Assembly (NCBI RefSeq): GCF_000219625.1
Contig: NC_018209.1
Coordinates: 1,178,001 to 1,242,000 of the forward strand
Direction: 5' to 3'
Length of the DNA: 64,000 bases
Origin: Zymoseptoria tritici IPO323
Taxonomy: Eukaryota > Ascomycota > Dothideomycetes > Mycosphaerellales > Mycosphaerellaceae
The position numbers and the translations under genes were made by a program. Shown here in pieces: positions 45,661 to 56,600 of this stretch (position 1 is its first letter; each line of letters opens with the position of its first letter). The notes below the pieces were generated by a model. It was given only the letters and a program-made list of their open reading frames with translations. It did no database searches and was not told the DNA's origin.

Positions 45661-48600
45661 TGAGGTCTGATTCCGCCGACGAGAAGGAAGAGCGGATTCA
45701 ATCTGAGAAGTGACTGGCCAGCAGCCTTTGTATGATGTATGTAATGAATGCCGTCTGCTCTCTATATCTGTGTCAACGCTCCCTTGAATGAATGATCATG
45801 GGTGTCTTGCAGACTGTCTTGTGTATGCCGAATAACCCCGAACGCCATGCCATGCAATATGTGCAGATCTAATGCTTCTGCTTCTGTAGAGTGGATCGCT
45901 CCGTCTGATGCAATGTCTATGTTGATAAGGAGAAGTGGATGTGCGAAGAAGTCCGTCCCGATGCTATGCTCTTGAAAATGAAATCCATGCTATGCCGAAA
46001 AAGGACTCGAGGGGAGAGTGCGATGTAATATAGGAGTGAAGGTAGCAGGAGCTGTGTCGACCAATGTCCAGCAGTTGACGACGGTATCCGAGAGGAAGTG
46101 TGTGTATTCCATGGTGGCGTGTTGTGGAATATGGCGGACGAGCGTTGGTACTATCGATTGTGGATCGTTTAGTTGTAGCCTCTGCGATATCTGTCAACAC
46201 TCTGTGTGTGTATGGGCTCAAGATGTGTAGTTTCTCACCCTCGTCCATCATCGTTCCCTGCGGCTGTGTAAGAAGACATGATGAGTTGCAGTGCTTTTGT
46301 CCGTTTTGGAGATGGAGGAGATCGTGCGTAAGATATGTCCGTAAGAATGCCGAATTGACTGTGAGACAGGGCCTCGTTTAGTGATTGGTCGTATGAACAG
46401 ATCTTGAGGTCCAGCCAGAATCGACAAATGAGATAAGGAGAGAGAGGAGACGAGAGGTTTAGTTGTATCCTCCACGACCCATTGTGATAGTCTTTCTGAT
46501 TGATGAGACGAAAGTGAAGATTGGTTTCGAAGGAAATGTGAACCGGACGAAAGATGGACACTAGGAGATATTGAAGATGCTTTCGTACAGGAAGGCGTTG
46601 GTAGATATGGCGAGCGGGGATGATTGACTGGCGATGCTGTTGCTGATGCGTATGTTCTTGGTATGTAATGGACAGGTGACCAGAGAGTGTCGTAAAGAAA
46701 TCCGACGATGCAGAAGTCAGGCTTGAAGGAAAACTTGATAAGAAGGAAGTGTGTTGTTGTGATGGGCCAGAAGAAAGAACAGAAAAGTGAGTCGAAGTGA
46801 GCTATATAGACTCGATGTCACATACCTGTAACTGTCAATCAGCAATATCGTCATGATCACCTTCCATCAGCAACCGTACCTCGGATCCATGGACCTGGCT
46901 TAGGAACCAACCTCCGAAGCTGATATTACAAGCCACATAGACGGTTACCTTTCCGGCACTGCGAGGCACACGAAGCAAATCCAACATCGGCCTTACCAGA
47001 ACAAGTGTCTTTCCTCCGCTCGCTGTAGCTGTCAAACGTCGCACTAACTTGTTATAGTGAATGGTCCAGGATGAAAGACGGACATAAGAATCAAGCTAAG
47101 GCGAGGTGATGGGAGCTGCTTCTAATCGTGAGCCGGTATTTCTGTAAGGCTGCATGATGCATCGGAGGAGCGATGGTCACCGCTGGAGGCCGTGTCTGCC
47201 GGGGACCTGCATTGGGTAGCACGACCGAATTCCGGCCTGCAGACGTGAGATATATGGAGATATCGGGTGATGGTAGGGCTGATGTCGTGACGAGTGAACA
47301 GCCGGCCGTGCAGTCGGTCGACCTTGATCAGCTAGGAGTGGATCGGTATTGGTGGACGTCGCCAACATTGCTGAGACCGGAACATGGCCGTGGGCAGCTG
47401 TGAGTGGTTCGTCTTCGTATTCCGCACCTGAAGACATCGAGGGATCAGCCATCGCAGAAGGTAGGATGATTGATTGCAGGAACGAAAGGAAAGAGAGGTG
47501 AAGCACCTCCGATCAGCCGGTCAAAAATAGCTTTTTGAGTTGACGCTAATGTCGAAAGAGGTTAGACCGGTGTTGGCGTGCATGAGGTGAAGTTCTGCGC
47601 CTCCAGTCCCTCCGTCTCTTTCGTCTCACACCTCGCTGTATCGCTGCCTCCTACGCCAGCGGACAGTAGTGGAGCCGGGCTTCCTTCAACGAGCCAACGC
47701 TGCAACGTCTCGCCAGTCACACATGTAGCGGGTCAATGTCCAGGGCCGCATACCGATCCTCCACGTGGGTGTCCAAGGTCTCCTGCAGCCCTATCGCAGG
47801 GCGTGACATCCATGTGAGACTCGACATGCCGTCTCTCCCGCTATCGTGGTAAGCAAGTCGTCAGCTGGAATCCTCAGGCTGCCTCTTCTCCCTCTCATTC
47901 GTCTTTCGACACCGCACTCTACGCTGTACTGAAGTATCGTCCGGACTGATGGCTCATCATGAGCAATGCTTGCGGACTATCTGTCAGCTTGGGAGCAGTC
48001 TGAGTGTCTGACCAGTCTGGACTGGAGCCACTGAGGCATTGCTAGCATTCCGGACGATACGGTGACATCGACACGGCCTGAGGAACAGCGAGCTGACTAT
48101 TGTTGCTGTTGCGGACGAGGGGCGGATGGATTGAGTCCGCAATAGGCCACCAGTCCACCCCTGCCTGACGGACGGACATGTAGGATGCCCGATGTCAGAC
48201 GTCTCCTTCGAATCCCAAGCCTGCTGGGTTTACCAATCCTGAACACGATAGGAAACCAGTCCTCCCACAAATCCTGATGTCGATCGTCGTTCTTGAAAAA
48301 TGACTCAAACAATGACTCCAATTTCGACGGACTGCTCACACCTCCCGTCCTGACTGTCCACTTACATCGAGTCCATGCATTCTCCACTCTTACTTGGGTA
48401 CGGCCTGCACTTTTAAGTCAGCAGAGTCAGAGTCAGTGTCCCAGCCTCAGCTCAAACCCACTCCTCAGCTCTACGGACCACCAGAAGGGGTGCCATCCAA
48501 AGCGCTCTGTGGCCGGCACTCGAAAGCAGCCAGCACGTGGAAGCCACAAAGCACGGCAGTACGCTTTCACCATTTGCGGTCACTGGACTTGAAAAAGGCG

Positions 48601-48872
48601 TTGAGCCGATGATTTGAGCATTGTGTTCTGTTTTCCGTTTGGCTGTTGGGTATTTTCTCTCTCTCGTCGTGGTAATCATTCTAGTAATCGTAGCAGTATT
48701 CGTAGCAATCTCAATCTCACCTTCAAACTCATCGCGACCCTTAATCTCTCCGTGTGTCATCGAGCCCAACATCAATCCAGTAATAAAACAAGCACACCAG
48801 AAACTCAGCGCAGCAAATCCCAGTCATGCAAGCTTTTCTCCCCTCGCCTCAAAGCTTCTCCCAAGAGCACAA
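45661..48872. other. Gene-poor 3.2-kb intergenic region
   Basis: This lies between MSS1 and the F-box gene, which run towards each other. Short open frames occur, for example minus 46835-47044 and minus 47177-47506 (which contains MADPSMSSGAEYEDEPLTAA). They have no recognisable domain and no clear exon joins, so they are not called. An imperfect hairpin at 47934-48060 is annotated separately. Confidence 0.5.
47934..48060. repeat. Inverted repeat / imperfect hairpin, MITE-like
   Basis: GTATCGTCCGGA at 47934-47945 is the exact reverse complement of 48049-48060. Further inside, GAGCAATGCT near 47970 and GGCATTGCTAGCAT near 48035-48048 also partly pair. The total length is about 127 bp. It could be a small non-autonomous element or a chance structure. 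No clear target-site duplication is present. Confidence 0.4.
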
Positions 48873-51014
48873 TCACCAAGCATACCCGCCCTCGTCCTCC
48901 TCATCCCCACTCGCGCCTTCCCTCCAATCCTCATCCCCACTAATCTCAGAATCCAGAAAGTCTTTCTCCATGAACTGATCCTCGCGCGGACGTTGGTTGT
49001 CGATGCGGATGTCCACGACTTCGCACAGGCCTTGGATGAACTTCTCGGGGGTCTTTCTCCAGTCGTCTGCTTCGGAGCCGCTGTCGCTGTCATCGTCGGC
49101 TTCTGCGGGTGGTGAGCCGCCTGCGGACTCGGCGCTGTGATTCGAAGTCGAGGCGACAACACGGGTGGAGCGGCGTGGTTGGCGCACCGTCAGCTTGACT
49201 GAGCGTGGGGTAGGTTTAGCCGGCGAGGAGTCGTAGTATTCGGTGTCGCCAGAGGGCTTGTGTGGAGATATGCGAACAAAGGACATGCGACGCGAAGTTG
49301 GCGCGATGTCGTTGTCCGACAGCTCGCCGGCGGAGAAGTCGATCGCCAGCTCATCGCGGTTGTTGATAGGTGGTAGGCGCTGGGACTTCTGCCAGAGACG
49401 GAATTGCTTCATGCTTCCGAGGTGCTTGCTTGGTTCAACGACCTTGCGGAGGAAGACACGGTTGAGACGCTCAGTCCACTGATCGCGGAAGCCGACTCGA
49501 TCGCGCCATGGGATGTTGATGTGGGTGTGGATGGTGAGGTGGCGCAGCTTAGGCAGCTCTGGAGCCGCATCGATCAGAGAGGAGAAGAGATTGCGGGCGC
49601 CTTCTGCTGGAAGCTTTTGCGCGTGGGTGATGGAAAGGTGGCGAAGGGTGGAGGGCCAGGTTGGAACCTCCGCTTCGCCAAGGAGATTGTCGTAAAGAGG
49701 TTCCGCGTCGTTGGTGGTGAGCTTCTCGCTGTAATAGTGGAGGTCCAGAATTAGAACTTCCAGCTGAGGGCAGGACGTCTTCAAGCCTTGAAGAAAGCTC
49801 AAATTAAGAGCTGCGTTGTGGTTGAGGACGAGTTCCCGGAGATGTGAGGCGGAGGTGGTGAAGAAGGTCTTCATGATGTCGCTGGTAATCTCTAAGCAAT
49901 TGCTCAGCTCGAGCCGCTCCAGGTTGACAGGTAGTCGCTGGAGGAACTTGTCCATGATCACGTCGCAGGTGACGAATGTCAGGTCTCGTAACGATGGGAG
50001 ATTGGAGATCGCAGTTGCCAGCCCGGGTGTCCCTAGACGCTCCATCTCTTCGACCTCAGGCTCGGCACTGTCGTTGACGTTGAAGCCACACACAATCAAG
50101 TGCTCGACGCTAGCGAAAGTCTTCATCGAATGCGCCTTTGTCATCATCTGGTATAGCCTGCTTTGCTCGCTCTTCGGGATCATATCGCGCGACCATCTCC
50201 AAGTCTTCATCCGCAGCTTCTTATCCTCCATAGCCTGGACCATCTCCATCGGATCGAAGGTCCACTTCTGAATGTTGCATGGTCGGTACGGCGGAAGGTG
50301 GCGCGGATGCAGGATCTCCATGTGTTGTAGCTGTGGCAGCTCCGAGATCAGAGACGCCACCCTGAAATTTGGCCTGCTGTGCGCGACATATGCGACCCTC
50401 CTCACATCCATCGTCAGACGCTTGACCTTGACATTGTAGTCGAGATAGCGCTTCTCGGTGGGTATTCGCAAAAGATCGAGGAAGTGGTGCGGATGGTATG
50501 TCGTCAAGAGGGCTGGTGACTGATAGTAGGCCTCGAGAGCGGGTTGAGCGAATGCGCGACATGTCAAGGCAGAGCGCATCAGCCATGTGACGTTCGCAGC
50601 AGCGTTCGATGCCTGGATCTGATCGTGGATGGGAGTCGAGGCGAAGATGAAGATATCGCGGAGGATGTCCACTGGGAGGAGTGTCCAATCGGGGATCTTG
50701 TTGTCGCTTGGTACTTCGATCTTCTTCTCTTCCGCACCCATGCTCTTGCTGTTTAGCCTCCGAGGCTTGCCAATCTTGAATGATGACTTGACGGAGTGCT
50801 TGGCCTTGCTGCGGGTTTGAGGACGGTGTCGAGTATTTGTCTTGCGCTTTTTGGGAGGTGGCGCACCGGGAAACTCTTCTCCTTCTCCTTCATCGTGGTA
50901 TTCATCATGCTCGCTGCCAGCGTCGAAGTCGTCGTCGGTCTCGGGCTCGGCGTATATGCTGCGGCGGCGGGTGGCTGCTTGCCTTGTGGAGCGACGCTTG
51001 GTGGACGCTGACAT
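48873..51014 (-). CDS. F-box / leucine-rich-repeat protein
   Basis: An intronless gene of 713 residues. Residues 1-100 are basic and acidic low-complexity sequence with likely nuclear localisation signals (KKRKTNTRHR). An F-box lies at about 110-165 (WTLLPVDILRDIFIFA, then LTCRAFAQPALEAYY). Leucine-rich repeats follow over about 255-520, with lines such as LERLELSNCLEITSDIM and LRELVLNHNAALNLSFL. The tail is acidic and serine-rich, with a conserved-looking block WRKTPEKFIQGLCEVVDIRI near 640-670. F-box proteins bring substrates to SCF ligases, whose scaffold CUL1 is also in this window, though the neighbourhood is probably incidental. The start is the MSASTKRR methionine. The frame is open to 51179 but the extra part looks like leader. 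Confidence 0.85.
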   Translation of the reverse strand: MSASTKRRSTRQAATRRRSIYAEPETDDDFDAGSEHDEYHDEGEGEEFPGAPPPKKRKTNTRHRPQTRSKAKHSVKSSFKIGKPRRLNSKSMGAEEKKIEVPSDNKIPDWTLLPVDILRDIFIFASTPIHDQIQASNAAANVTWLMRSALTCRAFAQPALEAYYQSPALLTTYHPHHFLDLLRIPTEKRYLDYNVKVKRLTMDVRRVAYVAHSRPNFRVASLISELPQLQHMEILHPRHLPPYRPCNIQKWTFDPMEMVQAMEDKKLRMKTWRWSRDMIPKSEQSRLYQMMTKAHSMKTFASVEHLIVCGFNVNDSAEPEVEEMERLGTPGLATAISNLPSLRDLTFVTCDVIMDKFLQRLPVNLERLELSNCLEITSDIMKTFFTTSASHLRELVLNHNAALNLSFLQGLKTSCPQLEVLILDLHYYSEKLTTNDAEPLYDNLLGEAEVPTWPSTLRHLSITHAQKLPAEGARNLFSSLIDAAPELPKLRHLTIHTHINIPWRDRVGFRDQWTERLNRVFLRKVVEPSKHLGSMKQFRLWQKSQRLPPINNRDELAIDFSAGELSDNDIAPTSRRMSFVRISPHKPSGDTEYYDSSPAKPTPRSVKLTVRQPRRSTRVVASTSNHSAESAGGSPPAEADDDSDSGSEADDWRKTPEKFIQGLCEVVDIRIDNQRPREDQFMEKDFLDSEISGDEDWREGASGDEEDEGGYAW

Positions 51015-51761
51015 GCTGTCGAGAGAAGGTGGCGCAAGCCCAATGTGGGGTGTTGAGGGACTACGAGAGGGAGCGCAGAGTGTGCGCGGGGTATAAGAGG
51101 ATGCCAGTGGGAGGAGAAGAGGACAGAGGTTGCGAAGTGGAAAAGTTATGGCAAGTGATGGAGGAGCAGGCGCATTCAAATGATGCAGGGAACAAGGATC
51201 GCCCGCTTCCCCACAATAATTAACTTTGGCTCGTGCGATCTTCCAGATTCACTCGCGATTCGAATACCTTTCACCAACACCATCTTGAGATAATTCACCT
51301 ATAGATTCTCCCCTGCGCGGAGACATGAATACTTGCTTGTGCTGTATTATACGGGCGATCGAAACATCTTCGTAAGGTGCCTAGCGTTCTAGTCCGAAGA
51401 CGAGTTTGAATCGATCGAAGTAGCGGAGGCAGGTCCGGTAGCTTAATCATGTAGCATCGCGCTAAGAAATTGCATCTCGTCTATTCTGGCCATTGGAACA
51501 AATGGACACTGGATGCAGCAACATCGCAACACGCCATCGAGTCTGGAGCTTCTTGCGAAACCATGATATGCTGCCGGAGGCCGAGTAATTCGAGATCCGA
51601 TCAATGACGCGAGCAGCCATTCAAACACATCGAAGTCTTTGCTCGCGAAGAATTGCTGCCTGGGTGGTCGTCTAAACACATCGCGTGTAGATCGGACCTC
51701 GACCATACAAACTCGAACGCGAACATAACCCCATGTCTAAAGACAGCAGTTCACCGGCAAG
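51015..51761. promoter_or_regulatory. Divergent promoter region F-box gene / HUS1
   Basis: About 750 bp between divergent starts. No recognisable gene or defined regulatory motif. Confidence 0.45.
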
Positions 51762-52889
51762 ATGCGCTTCAGGGCGAGCATTCACAACGTCAACACCTTC
51801 ACCAAGTTCACGGCATCGCTCGCCAGTCTCGGGAATGTCGCCTGGGTGAGATTCAACGATACGGACGTTCGATTCACAGTCATACCCGAAGTGGGCACGC
51901 AAGTATGGGCTGTCGTGGCCATCGATAATCTCTTCGAAACATACTCCATCCAGTCGGCAGCAGAGAACAACACCATCAATCTGGAAGTTCCACTGGCCGC
52001 CTTGCAGAGAGCTTTGAAGAGTGCTCACAATGCCGTGTCTGCCAGCATCCGACTCACCAAGAAAGACAATATGCCGTTGCTTTCTCTCACCATTATCACC
52101 CAGACTATGATGAGTAGTGCTCCACAATTTGGCAATGACTCCTCATCCACCATGAATGGTGACACGAACGGCTTCGGCACCTCAGACACCTTTCGCGAAG
52201 AAAGCGTCGAAATGTTTGGCAATCGGCAGGACCGCGAGACGACTGTCACACAAGATGTGCCAGTTCGCGTTCTCGCACCGGCCTCCATTGAAGGACTTCA
52301 CGAACCTCAATGTCGGGATCCAGATGTGCATCTCACCCTGCCAAATCTCCTCCAGCTCAAAGGCATCAGCGATCGCTTCACCCGTCTCGCCGCCACCTCG
52401 AAAGCCACTCGCAGCACAGGGTTCAACAGCGCCGCTTCGGGACCAAAACTCGAGCTCAGCGGTAACATGCACGGCTGTCTCCGCCTCACGCTCCAGACAG
52501 ACACGATGAAGATCAGCAGTCTCTGGACGGGACTGGAGAATCCCGAACTCGATCCCACGCACATCCCGGATGGTGAAGAGGGAGTCGCGAACCATCCCAG
52601 CACAAGGATGAAAGAGTTGGGTGATGCGACGGGCCAGAGCGAGGAAGGATGGGCGACTGTGAGAGTCGAGGGTAGAGATTGGGGCCGAGTGCTCAGTGTC
52701 GGTCGACTGGGAGGGAGAGTGGTGGCATGCTTCTGCGACGAGCATGCGTTGGTGTTGTATGTTTATGTGAATAGTGATGAGCCTGGGATGGGAGAGTCAG
52801 TGTTTACGGTGAGTGAGATCGTGAAGTTTCGCATCGATCTTATGCTTGCTGACCGATCGCAGTACTACATCTCTTCCTACGCTCAGTGA
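51762..52889 (+). CDS. HUS1: Checkpoint clamp subunit Hus1
   Basis: Exons 51762-52808 and 52863-52889 encode 357 residues. Hus1 forms the ring-shaped 9-1-1 clamp with Rad9 and Rad1, which is loaded at DNA damage and activates the ATR/Mec1 checkpoint in the nucleus. The sequence matches fungal Hus1 throughout: the start MRFRASIHNVNTFTKFTASL, the block NTINLEVPLAALQRALKSA, VRVLAPASIEGLHEP, and WGRVLSVGRLGGRVVACF in the second PCNA-like lobe, ending YYISSYAQ. The last intron (54 nt) is a multiple of three without a stop, so retention would add 18 residues before the final beta strand. The spliced form is the one that matches the family end. Confidence 0.93.
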   Translation: MRFRASIHNVNTFTKFTASLASLGNVAWVRFNDTDVRFTVIPEVGTQVWAVVAIDNLFETYSIQSAAENNTINLEVPLAALQRALKSAHNAVSASIRLTKKDNMPLLSLTIITQTMMSSAPQFGNDSSSTMNGDTNGFGTSDTFREESVEMFGNRQDRETTVTQDVPVRVLAPASIEGLHEPQCRDPDVHLTLPNLLQLKGISDRFTRLAATSKATRSTGFNSAASGPKLELSGNMHGCLRLTLQTDTMKISSLWTGLENPELDPTHIPDGEEGVANHPSTRMKELGDATGQSEEGWATVRVEGRDWGRVLSVGRLGGRVVACFCDEHALVLYVYVNSDEPGMGESVFTVSEIVKFRIDLMLADRSQYYISSYAQ

Positions 52890-53684
52890 AGAGGAAGGAT
52901 TTGCCTACAATAGTGGATGCACGGGGCGGATTTATGGTCCGGAAACAGGGCCGATCGCTTTAACGTCGGCCGGCCGCAACGGTCTTATAATTCGAGAAAA
53001 CGGCATAGGAGGCTAGAACGTCTTCAGTGTATAGCCACACACACGAGCTACTCAATCAAACCAGTATCCACTCATCTTCTATTGAATACGTCCTACAACA
53101 AGGCACATGTACTCGTTCCCCTCGTGCACCCCTATTGCGGAGGTTAGCGCGACTTTGCCCGAAACTCACGTCGATCTCCAGGAGACCAGAAGTTGGACCG
53201 CGTGCCCACCTCGAAGAATCCTGTGACTTGGTTTTCCATGCTGTAACACCCCGGCTCCGTCTTTTAATACCTCACCGGGCGGACGAACGACGACGTAATC
53301 ATCTGAAACGAGGGCTGCCGGCAAGCTCTGCGCATTGTACCATTACACGAACCTCACCTCCGCGGATGCGGCCCCATTCTTGGACTTTCACGATATACCC
53401 GGACGGTTATTGAAAGAGCACGCGATAACAGGACAAAAAGCAGCGACGGATGACATGGTCAGCAGTGTACAGTAAGAGGGAAGCGGCGCATACTCTCAAG
53501 CGGAGGAAGCACTGGACATCCAAAGACAAGTGCGGGCGGGGGAGACTGGCCACAGCCCACAGACACCACCGAGCCCCCGGCGCACCCGCGCGCGCGGACC
53601 CTCTGCATCAGAGAATAAGGTGCACGACGAGCAGGGAGGAAACAGTGAGGATCATTTCACAACCCCCGAGGATCCACCGCAACC
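52890..53684. promoter_or_regulatory. HUS1 3' flank and formin promoter/leader
   Basis: About 800 bp on the way to the formin start. CA- and GC-rich towards the end, with the start codon in a good context (GCAACCATG). No gene seen. Confidence 0.45.
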
Positions 53685-56600
53685 ATGTTCTCCAGCGACA
53701 AATCCTCGCGCCAGTCCAGCGGCGGCAAGTCCTTCTTCTCCCGCAGCAGCAAAAAGGACAAAGCCTCCTTGCATGCGAACAATGATACCGCCAGCACGTA
53801 TCTTAGCTACACTCCCTCACTCGCCGAGACCGCATCGCGTCATTCCCATCGCGACTCGATTTCTACCCTGGATCAGGAGGATTACGCCCGTACTGGACAG
53901 GAAGGCCTAAATATGCAGGCTGGAGTGATTACGAGTATACCCTACGACTCGATCTCTGGAAGTGGTGTCCCGCCGCGACTGGTGGAGCATGGCGAACGGC
54001 CGGTCAGCAGGCGGGAACCGCTGCCGCACCATTTGAACAAAGGCGGTGGTGACTTTCATCAATATCCTACCTTCGAACCCAGCACGCTGCCGCCGAGACC
54101 ACCGACGCACGGAAGGGATGGGAGGGATGACAGTGGATACGCGCAGTCACGACACTCGAGCGATCATGGGAGCATACGGAGCTTTGCGTCCCATGATCGC
54201 AGAGGAGGAGCGGCGCCAAACGGCAGCCAGGCATCGGTTCGGGATTACGGTGAGATGGCAAATCTGGGAACGCAGCTTACGAGAGAGCGGGAGCGGTCAC
54301 ACCATTTCCTCAATACACACAACCCGTCGGGATTCTCGAGTACGACCTCATTCTCGCCGGATGGCTTCGTGTTGAACAGGCCTTCAGACGACCGGGTCAT
54401 TGAGAAGGAATTCCTAGAACTCATGCTGAAGAGAGGATGGAAGAGTTTACCAGAACAAGCGAGGAGACAAATGGAGGCATACCCAATCAGCAAGAAGTGG
54501 ACACTCGTACATCAAGACCGGCTGGCAGAATGGCAGGGCGAGCAGAAACGACGGCACATGTCAAGGAATACTATCAACGCACACGATGGCTTCATGCTCG
54601 GCCGAGCAGACGAAGAAGGCAGTCCGGAGTGGTATGTCAAGAGGATACTGGACAATTCCATCTCGCCGAAACAGCTGCAGAGTCTGTCTGTCAGTCTTCG
54701 CACGCAACCTATTGCATGGGTGAAAGCATTCGTTGAATCGCAGGGACAAATCGCTTTGACGAATGCGCTGGGTAAATTGAACCGCAGGCAGGTTTCTGGT
54801 CCGGCACCCGCGACTTCGACGACTGAGCGGGATCTGGATCGGGAGTACGATATTGTCAAATGTTTGAAGGCGTTGATGAACAACAAGTACGGCGCGGACA
54901 ATGCTCTGGCGCACGACAATATTGTCATGGCGCTGGCCGCTTCGTTGACGAGTCCGAGATTGAATACCAGGAAGCTGGTATCCGAGCTGATGACCTTTCT
55001 GTGCCACTGGGCGGATGGCCAGGGCCATTTGAAAGTCCTCCAAGCGTTGGACCATCTCAAGGCACAGCAGGGCGAAAATGGCCGCTTCGACTCCTGGATG
55101 CGAATCGTCGAAGTCACGATCGACGGCAGAGGCAAGATGGGCTCCTTGGTCGGAGCATCAGACGAAGTCCGCAGCGGAGGCATCGGCATGGAGAACCTGC
55201 TCATGGAGTACGCCGTGACATCCCTCTTCCTCGTCAACTCCATGGTTGACGCACCCGAACGGGATCTTCAACTACGATGCCACATCCGAGCACAATTCGT
55301 AGCCTGTGGCCTCAAGCGAATCCTGACGAAGATGGAAGACTTCCAATATGAAGTCATCGACAAGCAAGTCGAGCGATACCGGACGAACGAAGCGATCGAC
55401 TACGAAGACCTGCTGGAGAAGGAGAACAATTCCATGCACGATAGTTTCGAAGGCGAGGGGAGAGATCTCAATGATCCGGTGCAGATTGTTGAGGCGATTC
55501 AGCAGCGGATAGGAGGGAGTCGGGAGGGAGACTATTTCCTCTCGGCTTTGCAGCATTTGTTGCTCATTAGAGATAATGAGGGCGAGGATCGACTGAAGTT
55601 GTTTCAGTTGGTTGAGAGTATGCTCTCTTATGTCGCTATGGATCGTCGCCTGCCGGATATGGATCTCAAGCAGTCGCTCAACTTCTCTGTGCAGGCGCTG
55701 ATGGATAAGCTGTATACGGATTCTGAGGCGAGGCAAGCCCGCGAAGCGGCTAATGAAGCCAAACTCATTGCCGATGCGGCTATTGCGGAGCGCGATGAGA
55801 TGCAGTATAAAGTTGAACTAGGCGCTGAGGGTCTGGTCGCGAAGTTGCAGAAGCAGGTCGAGGAACAGGCTGCTGTCATCGATTTGCAATCTCGGCAAGC
55901 GGAGGCTTTCAAGGCTGAGCTGGCCGAGCTGCAACGGGTACGTGCTCAGGAACTCCAACGGAACGAGCTGGAGACAAGAGAGTTGTATCTCATGCTGCGA
56001 GACGCTCAAGATATCGCTGCTTCAAGTGCGAAGAAGAATGGCAAGAATGGCGCTGTCGAGACGGACCCGGTGGCTATGGCTGGAATCCTCAACCGCGAAC
56101 GACTGATGGACCGCTTGGAAATGCAATTGGAGCGAGCCAAGACACAGGCGAAACTCGAAGGCAAGACCTGGCAGCAATTCAACCCGAGCGACAAGCTGCG
56201 AGAACTGAGAGAGAAGATGGAAGGCGCTGGTATGGAGATGGACAGCATGAATTCGCAAATGCCGTACTTGGGAAGCGTCACACGAGGCAAGAGTGGCGTT
56301 CCTCGAAGAAAGCCTCTGCGACAAGACACCGATGCCTCAGGAGCAGGCAGCGACGATGTCGAGATGGAAGACGAGGCCGTCATCGAGAAGCCGAAGATGA
56401 TACAGCTTATACGACCGAAGGTACCCAGCTCACTGGCTCAGGCGCAGCAGGGCATGTTTGCGGAACTTAAAGGTCGCACGCAGAGAGTTGATGGCAGCGA
56501 GGATGAGGGCGATGGGATTACGACAGGTCCTAGTCATCCAAGTCTGGAGTCTGACACTCCTCCTACGCCCACTAGTGATGGTGCAGCGGACTCAAAGGAG

